Shown here piece after piece: positions 59,879-64,000 of a DNA stretch of 64,000 nt. Origin of the DNA: Caulobacter sp. Root1455 (GTDB lineage Bacteria; Pseudomonadota; Alphaproteobacteria; Caulobacterales; Caulobacteraceae); the NCBI RefSeq assembly GCF_001426905.1, contig NZ_LMFQ01000021.1, positions 421,558-485,557 of the forward strand, given 5' to 3'. The position numbers and the translations under genes were made by a program. Each line of letters begins with the position of its first letter. Within the stretch, counting starts at the first letter, position 1. The notes below the pieces were generated by a model that saw only the letters and a program-made list of their open reading frames with translations, searched no databases and was not told the origin of the DNA.

Positions 59879-61212
59879 GCCGCCGCCTCCATGGTCTGGG
59901 CCGGAGCGGGCGACAGATGGATGCGCCCGCTCTCGTTCTCGACTGTCCAGGGGCGACGCACGCCCCCCAACTGCTCGGCGACGGCCAGGCCCGACTGCAG
60001 GCCGTCCTCGTGGAAACCCGCGCCGAAATGGGCGCCGCAGAACCAGACCCCGCCCTGCCCTTGAAGACTCCACAGCTGCTTCTGCGCCCGGAGCGCCGCC
60101 GGGTTGAAGATCGGGTGGTCATAGAGCTCGCTGCGCAACAAGGTGTCGGGGTGCGGCGGGCGTGGCGGGTTGAGGGTGACGAACAGGTCCTGGCCGGTCA
60201 GGCCCTGAAGCCTGTTCATCCAATAGGTGACGCACAGGCCGTCATCCGCGCCGATGTAGTTCCAGCTCGCCCAGGCGCCACGGCGGCGGGGCATCAGGCC
60301 GGCGTCCGTATGGAGAACGGTCAGATTGCGGCTGTAGCGGAAGGCGCTCAGCAGTTCGGCCTCGCGGGCCGTCGGCTCGGCCAACATGGCCAGGGCCTGA
60401 TCGGCGTGAGCGCCGATCACGACGTGGTCGAAGCGCGCGACCCCGCCCTGGCTGTCGTGGATCATGACCCCGTGATCGGTGCGTCGCACCGCGGTGACGG
60501 CGCTTTCAAGCCGGACATCGCCAAGACCCCGGGCGAGATGTTCGACATAGACCCGGCTGCCGCCCTCGACCGTTCGCCAGAGCGGGCGACCGGCCAGTTT
60601 CAGCAGGCCGTGATTTCCGCAGAACCGAATGAAGGCTTCGGCCGGATAGTCCATCAGCGTATGGGCGGGCGAAGACCATATCGCCGCGGCCATCGGCAGG
60701 AGGTGGTCGTCGCGAAAGGCCTCGCTGAAGCCTTCCCGCTTGAGGTAGCCGCCGAGTGTCAGATCGGGATCCATGGGGCCCATCAGATCGATCGGGGCCT
60801 GCCGATAGAAGCGCATGATCTCGCCCAGCATCGACCAGAAGCGGGGCCGCACGACGTTGCGGCGCTGCGCGAACAGGCGGGGCGCGGCATATTCGAACCG
60901 CCCCTCGTCCAGCGACACGGCGAAGGACATTTCGGTCGCCCGCGTGGCGACGCCCAGATGCTTAAAAAGGGCGATCAGATTGGGGTAGGTGGCGTCGTTG
61001 AAACAGATGAACCCCGTGTCGACCGCCACTTCTCCCTCGATCGTCGACGCCATGACGGTGTTGGAGTGGCCGCCCAGACGATCGGTCTTTTCGTAGACCG
61101 TCACTTGGTGGCGCTGCGACAGCAGCCAAGCCGACGACAGGGCCGCGACCCCAGACCCCACCACGGCGATCTTGAGAGGCCCGGCGGAAGGGCGGGCGTA
61201 CGAAGATGACAT
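59875..61212 (-). CDS. FAD-dependent oxidoreductase, COG2907
   Basis: A 445-residue flavin oxidoreductase. N-terminal KIAVVGSGVAALSSAWLLSQ carries the dinucleotide-binding motif, followed by VTVYEKTDRLGGHSNTV, DTGFICFNDATYPNL and a C-terminal GVWFCGAHFGAGFHEDGLQS. COG2907 proteins are partners of DUF1365 and often of cyclopropane fatty acid synthase. Start ATG 61212, divergent from the ECF sigma gene and probably under its control. Confidence 0.9.
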   Translation of the reverse strand: MSSSYARPSAGPLKIAVVGSGVAALSSAWLLSQRHQVTVYEKTDRLGGHSNTVMASTIEGEVAVDTGFICFNDATYPNLIALFKHLGVATRATEMSFAVSLDEGRFEYAAPRLFAQRRNVVRPRFWSMLGEIMRFYRQAPIDLMGPMDPDLTLGGYLKREGFSEAFRDDHLLPMAAAIWSSPAHTLMDYPAEAFIRFCGNHGLLKLAGRPLWRTVEGGSRVYVEHLARGLGDVRLESAVTAVRRTDHGVMIHDSQGGVARFDHVVIGAHADQALAMLAEPTAREAELLSAFRYSRNLTVLHTDAGLMPRRRGAWASWNYIGADDGLCVTYWMNRLQGLTGQDLFVTLNPPRPPHPDTLLRSELYDHPIFNPAALRAQKQLWSLQGQGGVWFCGAHFGAGFHEDGLQSGLAVAEQLGGVRRPWTVENESGRIHLSPAPAQTMEAAA

Positions 61213-61290
61213 TGCGGCTCCGAAAAGCGCTCGACCTTCAAGGGGCGGGCTTTATCGGACTACGCATCGGCGTCGGGATTGGATCGCGAA

Positions 61291-61321
61291 TGATCCAAAT
61301 ATTTCCCCGGAGCGTACTAAG
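61291..61321 (+). promoter_or_regulatory. Probable ECF sigma-dependent promoter of the sigma gene
   Basis: TGATCC at 61291-61296, followed after 18 bases by TACTAAG at 61315-61321. TGATCC is the -35 element recognised by the RpoE/ChrR-type (ECF11) sigma factors; the -10 match is less exact. It lies about 60 bases upstream of the sigma ATG, and a GATCC on the opposite strand may serve the divergent gene. Confidence 0.55.
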
Positions 61322-61376
61322 CTCCATGCATGTCGCGACCTCGTCATTGGCGTCACAAGGAAGTCGGTCTCTCCGC

Positions 61377-61955
61377 ATGAGCCATCCGGAGCTCGAGCAA
61401 GACCCGCTGTTTCACGACCGCCTGATCGAGGCGGTGGCGCTGCGACGCGACCGCGATGCGTTCGCCCATCTCTTCAACCATTTCGCCCCGCGGCTTAAAG
61501 CCTGGTTGATCAGGTCCGGCGCCGCGCCCGGCGCGGCCGAAGATTTCGCCCAGGACGCCATGCTGACCGTGTGGCGCAAAGCGGATCTATTCGACCCGCG
61601 AAAGGCCCGGGCGGCGACCTGGATCTTCACCATTGCCCGTAACCGGCGGCTGGATGCGCTGCGGCGCGACGCCCGCCCCCTTCCCACGCCTGAAATTGAA
61701 TTGGCGGGCGAAGCTGTTCTCCGCCCCGACGAGATCCTGTCGATGTCGGAGGACACCGAACGGGTGCGAGAGGCGCTGTCGCGCCTGAGCCGCGAACAGG
61801 TGGAGGTGTTGCGCTTCGCCTTCTTCCTGGAAAGCCCCCATTCCGAAATCGCCCTTCATCTCAATCTGCCTCTAGGCACCGTCAAATCCCGAATTCGCAA
61901 CGCCATGATAAAGCTTCGCCTCATTCTCCAACCGTCTCGGGAGGCGCCCCGATGA
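61377..61955 (+). CDS. ECF sigma factor (RpoE/ECF11-like)
   Basis: A 192-residue extracytoplasmic-function sigma factor. Region 2 (FAHLFNHFAPRLKAWLIRSG; AEDFAQDAMLTVWRKADLFD; AATWIFTIARNRRLD) and region 4 (LSREQVEVLRFAFFLESPHSE; LPLGTVKSRIRNAMIKLR) are complete. The gene is followed by a ChrR-like anti-sigma overlapping by ATGA, the arrangement of the singlet-oxygen-responsive RpoE-ChrR system in Rhodobacter. The start is ATG at 61377 (MSHPELEQD), not upstream codons. Confidence 0.92.
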   Translation: MSHPELEQDPLFHDRLIEAVALRRDRDAFAHLFNHFAPRLKAWLIRSGAAPGAAEDFAQDAMLTVWRKADLFDPRKARAATWIFTIARNRRLDALRRDARPLPTPEIELAGEAVLRPDEILSMSEDTERVREALSRLSREQVEVLRFAFFLESPHSEIALHLNLPLGTVKSRIRNAMIKLRLILQPSREAPR

Positions 61956-62590
61956 TCCCACGCCACGGCCCGTCCGAGGAACGGCTGCTCGCCTACGCCG
62001 CCGGCGTCCTCAGCCCGCCTCAGGCCGTCGTCGTCGCCACCCATCTGGCGCTGCGCCCCGCGGCCGACGCCTGGGTGCGCCGGCTCCAGGCCGTCGGCGG
62101 CCAATTTCTCGAGGAGACGGCGCCCGTCGCCCTGTCCTCGGACGCTCTGACACGAGCCTTGGCGCGCATCGAAACCGATACGGGCGAGGTCAAGAGGCCG
62201 GCCCCGCTGAACGACATGGCCGAACTACCCGAACCGCTGCGGCGCTACGCCCTTGGACCGTGGCGCTGGATCGGGCCAGGCATGCGGGTGCGTGACGTCC
62301 ATGCCCCGCGTGACGGCGACTGCAGGGTCATATTGCTTAGGATCGATCCGGGGCGCGAGACGCCCCGCCACACGCATGGCGGCGTCGAACTGACCTGCGT
62401 CCTGACCGGCGCCTACGCCACCGAGACAGATCGTTTCGAGGTCGGCGACCTGGAGGAGGCCGACGGCGAGGTTCTTCACCGGCCGCGGGTGGTGTCGGAT
62501 CATCCCTGTCTCTGCGTCGCCGCCCTGGACGGCCAGATCCAACTCGACGGCTGGTTGGGACGACTGGTGCAGCCCTTCGTGCGGCTATGA
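61952..62590 (+). CDS. ChrR-like anti-sigma factor, zinc-site cysteines replaced
   Basis: A 212-residue ChrR homologue overlapping the sigma gene (ATGA). The anti-sigma N-domain (SEERLLAYAAGVLSPPQAVV, then ATHLALRPAADAWVRRL) keeps His31, but positions 35 and 38, where ChrR proteins have zinc-binding Cys (CPAC), are Arg35 and Ala38. The C-terminal cupin keeps its metal ligands: His140, His142, Glu146 (RHTHGGVELT) and His176, plus Cys186/Cys188. So the sensor domain looks intact but the sigma-binding zinc site does not. The stop overlaps the DUF1295 gene. Confidence 0.9.
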   Translation: MIPRHGPSEERLLAYAAGVLSPPQAVVVATHLALRPAADAWVRRLQAVGGQFLEETAPVALSSDALTRALARIETDTGEVKRPAPLNDMAELPEPLRRYALGPWRWIGPGMRVRDVHAPRDGDCRVILLRIDPGRETPRHTHGGVELTCVLTGAYATETDRFEVGDLEEADGEVLHRPRVVSDHPCLCVAALDGQIQLDGWLGRLVQPFVRL

Positions 62591-63390
62591 CCGAACTCCT
62601 GCCGCTTTGGGCGGCGGCGGCGCTTTTTCTGGTTCTGACGATGAGCGCGGCCTGGCTGGTCCAGTGGCGCACCCGGCAGGGCGGATGGGCCGACGTCTTC
62701 TGGTCGCTCGGCCTGGGCGCGGCCGGCGTCGCTGTCTCGCTGTTTCCGCCGCATGGCGCGGCGCCGTCCGCGCGCCAGGTGCTGGCGGCCGTGCTGATCG
62801 GGCTTTGGGGCTTGAGGCTGGGCGCGCACATCGCCAAGAGGGCGGCCACCGAGCGCGAGGACGCCCGATACGCTCGCTTGCGTCACGACTGGGGTTCACG
62901 TTTTCAGACGCGAATGTTCGGCTTCCTGATGTTGCAGGCGGGCGCCGCGGCGTTCCTGGCCCTCAGCATTCTCCTGGCCGCGCACAATCCAGCGCCGGCT
63001 TTAGGCTTCCAAGACGGACTGGCCGCCCTGATCTTCCTGTCCGCCCTGGCTGGCGAGGGACTGGCCGATCATCAACTCGCCGCCTTCAAGGCCAACCCGG
63101 CCAACCGCGGGCTCATCTGCGACAGCGGCCTGTGGGCCTGGTCGCGCCACCCCAACTACTTTTTCGAATGGCTGGGTTGGTGCGCCTGGCCGCTTTTCGC
63201 CATCGACTTCGGCGGCGACTGGCCCTGGGGTTGGCTGGCGCTGAGCGGACCGGCCTACATCTATTGGCTGTTGACGAAGGTCTCGGGCGTGCCCTTGTTG
63301 GAAGACCACATGAAGCGCTCGCGCCCCGCCGCCTTCGCCGCCTACGCCGCCCAAACCAGCGCCTTCTTCCCTCGCCCGCCCCGTCGCTAG
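62587..63390 (+). CDS. DUF1295 family membrane protein (steroid 5-alpha-reductase-like)
   Basis: A 267-residue integral membrane protein. The C-terminal domain SRHPNYFFEWLGWCAWPLF matches isoprenylcysteine methyltransferase/steroid reductase-like enzymes; upstream helices are typical of DUF1295. Overlap with the anti-sigma gene (ATGA) places it in the ECF operon. It may modify lipids, in line with the other regulon genes. Length is normal. Confidence 0.9.
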   Translation: MTELLPLWAAAALFLVLTMSAAWLVQWRTRQGGWADVFWSLGLGAAGVAVSLFPPHGAAPSARQVLAAVLIGLWGLRLGAHIAKRAATEREDARYARLRHDWGSRFQTRMFGFLMLQAGAAAFLALSILLAAHNPAPALGFQDGLAALIFLSALAGEGLADHQLAAFKANPANRGLICDSGLWAWSRHPNYFFEWLGWCAWPLFAIDFGGDWPWGWLALSGPAYIYWLLTKVSGVPLLEDHMKRSRPAAFAAYAAQTSAFFPRPPRR

Positions 63391-63797
63391 GCTGGCGGGC
63401 GCAGAAGCCTCGCGACCAGGGCGCAAGCGGTCGCTGATGCGCTGGCGCTGACGCACATGCCCCAGACCATGTCGATCAGGGCGAGCTTCAGGCTCCAGCT
63501 CTTGAGCGTGGCCAGATTGGTCAGGTCATAGGTCCCATAGGCGAACAGCCCGAGCAGTCCTCCCCAGAGCAGGGCCTTCTTCCAGCCGCCCTCGGCCAGC
63601 CCAGGCAGTACGGCGAACAGGGTCAGCCCCGCCGCGTACAGCGCATAGAACGCGATCGCTGGCGCCAGTCTGAAATTTTCCGCCAGCATCGACCCGATAA
63701 GCGGCCGGTAGAGTCGGTCTCCCATTGCTCCCAACCAGACCGTGTCGATCATGGCGAAGACGACCAGCGTCAGGACATAGGCGACGGCGACGTTCAT
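63387..63797 (-). CDS. DUF2177 family membrane protein
   Basis: A 136-residue protein with four hydrophobic segments (VAYVLTLVVFAMIDTVWLGA; AIAFYALYAAGLTLFAVL; ALLWGGLLGLFAYGTYDLTN; WSLKLALIDMVWGMCVS) matching DUF2177. Such genes often occur with DUF1295, DUF1365 and CFA genes. It is convergent with DUF1295 and overlaps its stop by four bases. The ATG at 63797 (MNVAVAYVLT) is used. Confidence 0.88.
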   Translation of the reverse strand: MNVAVAYVLTLVVFAMIDTVWLGAMGDRLYRPLIGSMLAENFRLAPAIAFYALYAAGLTLFAVLPGLAEGGWKKALLWGGLLGLFAYGTYDLTNLATLKSWSLKLALIDMVWGMCVSASASATACALVARLLRPPA

Positions 63798-63846
63798 GGG
63801 AGGCTCCACCCTTTCCAACGCGATACGCGTGGGGCGTGCGAATGGA

Positions 63847-64000
63847 TCATTTGATGCTCATCTGGCAGGTTGAATGGCGCATGCCGGCCGCGCCGCCAAG
63901 TCCCACGCCGATCTCGTCGAAGAGGAGGTTTTCCTGCCGGCGACCCTGCCAGCGGAAGATGAACATCCAGCGCTCGGCGCCGGCCGAATCCACGATCAGG
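63847..64000 (-). pseudogene. Integrase fragment (DUF4102-like N-terminal domain)
   Basis: The frame coming in from the right edge reads LIVDSAGAERWMFIFRWQGR, RQENLLFDEIGVGL and ends in a stop at 63847-63849. The first 20 residues match the DUF4102 domain of tyrosine integrases (LVVDSAG.RRW.F.FRWQGR.); after that the alignment breaks (GGAAGMRHST...), pointing to a frameshift. Most of the protein would be off the edge or lost, so this may be decayed. Its island and partner att sites are not visible here. Confidence 0.6.

Noticed and set aside
54343..64000. Genomic island from tRNA-Ser to the integrase fragment
   Set aside because: No direct repeat of the tRNA 3' end seen near 63.8 kb, gene content between looks core-like (ClC, ECF-ChrR) and codon use is similar; left as a weak idea only.

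Overview
The window is a high-GC alphaproteobacterial chromosome segment, almost certainly from Caulobacter or a close relative in the Caulobacterales. Evidence: a DivJ/PleC-type sensor kinase at the left edge, an EipA-family (DUF1134) envelope protein behind a perfect CtrA box, dense single-gene spacing, many ATGA/GTGA start-stop overlaps, and several families of GC-rich intergenic inverted repeats. Most of it is core chromosome; accessory material is limited to an Eco29kI-type restriction-modification cassette, small toxin-antitoxin-like pairs and an integrase remnant at the right edge.

Layout. 1-9.8 kb: two histidine kinases, SufE, TrhO tRNA hydroxylase, a PA2169-type helical bundle protein, an operon of a stand-alone DnaA domain IV protein with a DUF6456 protein, KDG kinase and a DUF885 hydrolase. 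9.8-15.7 kb: two identical tRNA-Gly(GCC) genes, an NAD-dependent epimerase-like protein, a decayed ParDE-like pair, an alpha/beta hydrolase, a GT4-GT9 glycosyltransferase operon and a YitT protein. 15.9-26.8 kb: translation genes infC (AUU start), rpmI-rplT and pheS-X-pheT, interrupted by two tandem S9 peptidases and an MFS exporter. 27-33.6 kb: two small ACT-like proteins behind a possible leader peptide and terminator, a periplasmic MsrA, a YqhA protein, a transglutaminase, EipA and LepA. 33.6-36 kb: Vsr, a cytosine methyltransferase and an Eco29kI-type nuclease, translationally coupled. 36-54 kb: assorted metabolic and envelope genes, including a FAD protein, a DUF4258/DUF2283 pair, GST, HxlR with an acyl-CoA dehydrogenase, penicillin acylase, entericidin, two transporters, a second MsrA and many small membrane proteins. 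54.3-64 kb: tRNA-Ser(GGA), HPP-CBS protein, MarR with ClC channel, then an ECF sigma/ChrR module with its divergent COG2907-DUF1365 operon and DUF1295/DUF2177 genes, ending in an integrase fragment.

The most interesting points are: the ChrR-type anti-sigma whose zinc-binding cysteines are replaced while its cupin ligands are kept; the extra gene overlapping both pheS and pheT; the DnaA-domain-IV/DUF6456 operon with a DnaA-box-like site; an isolated inverted pair of DnaA boxes near 47.75 kb; the CtrA box in front of eipA; and the doubly damaged ParDE pair. No CRISPR array, rRNA operon or intact prophage was seen.
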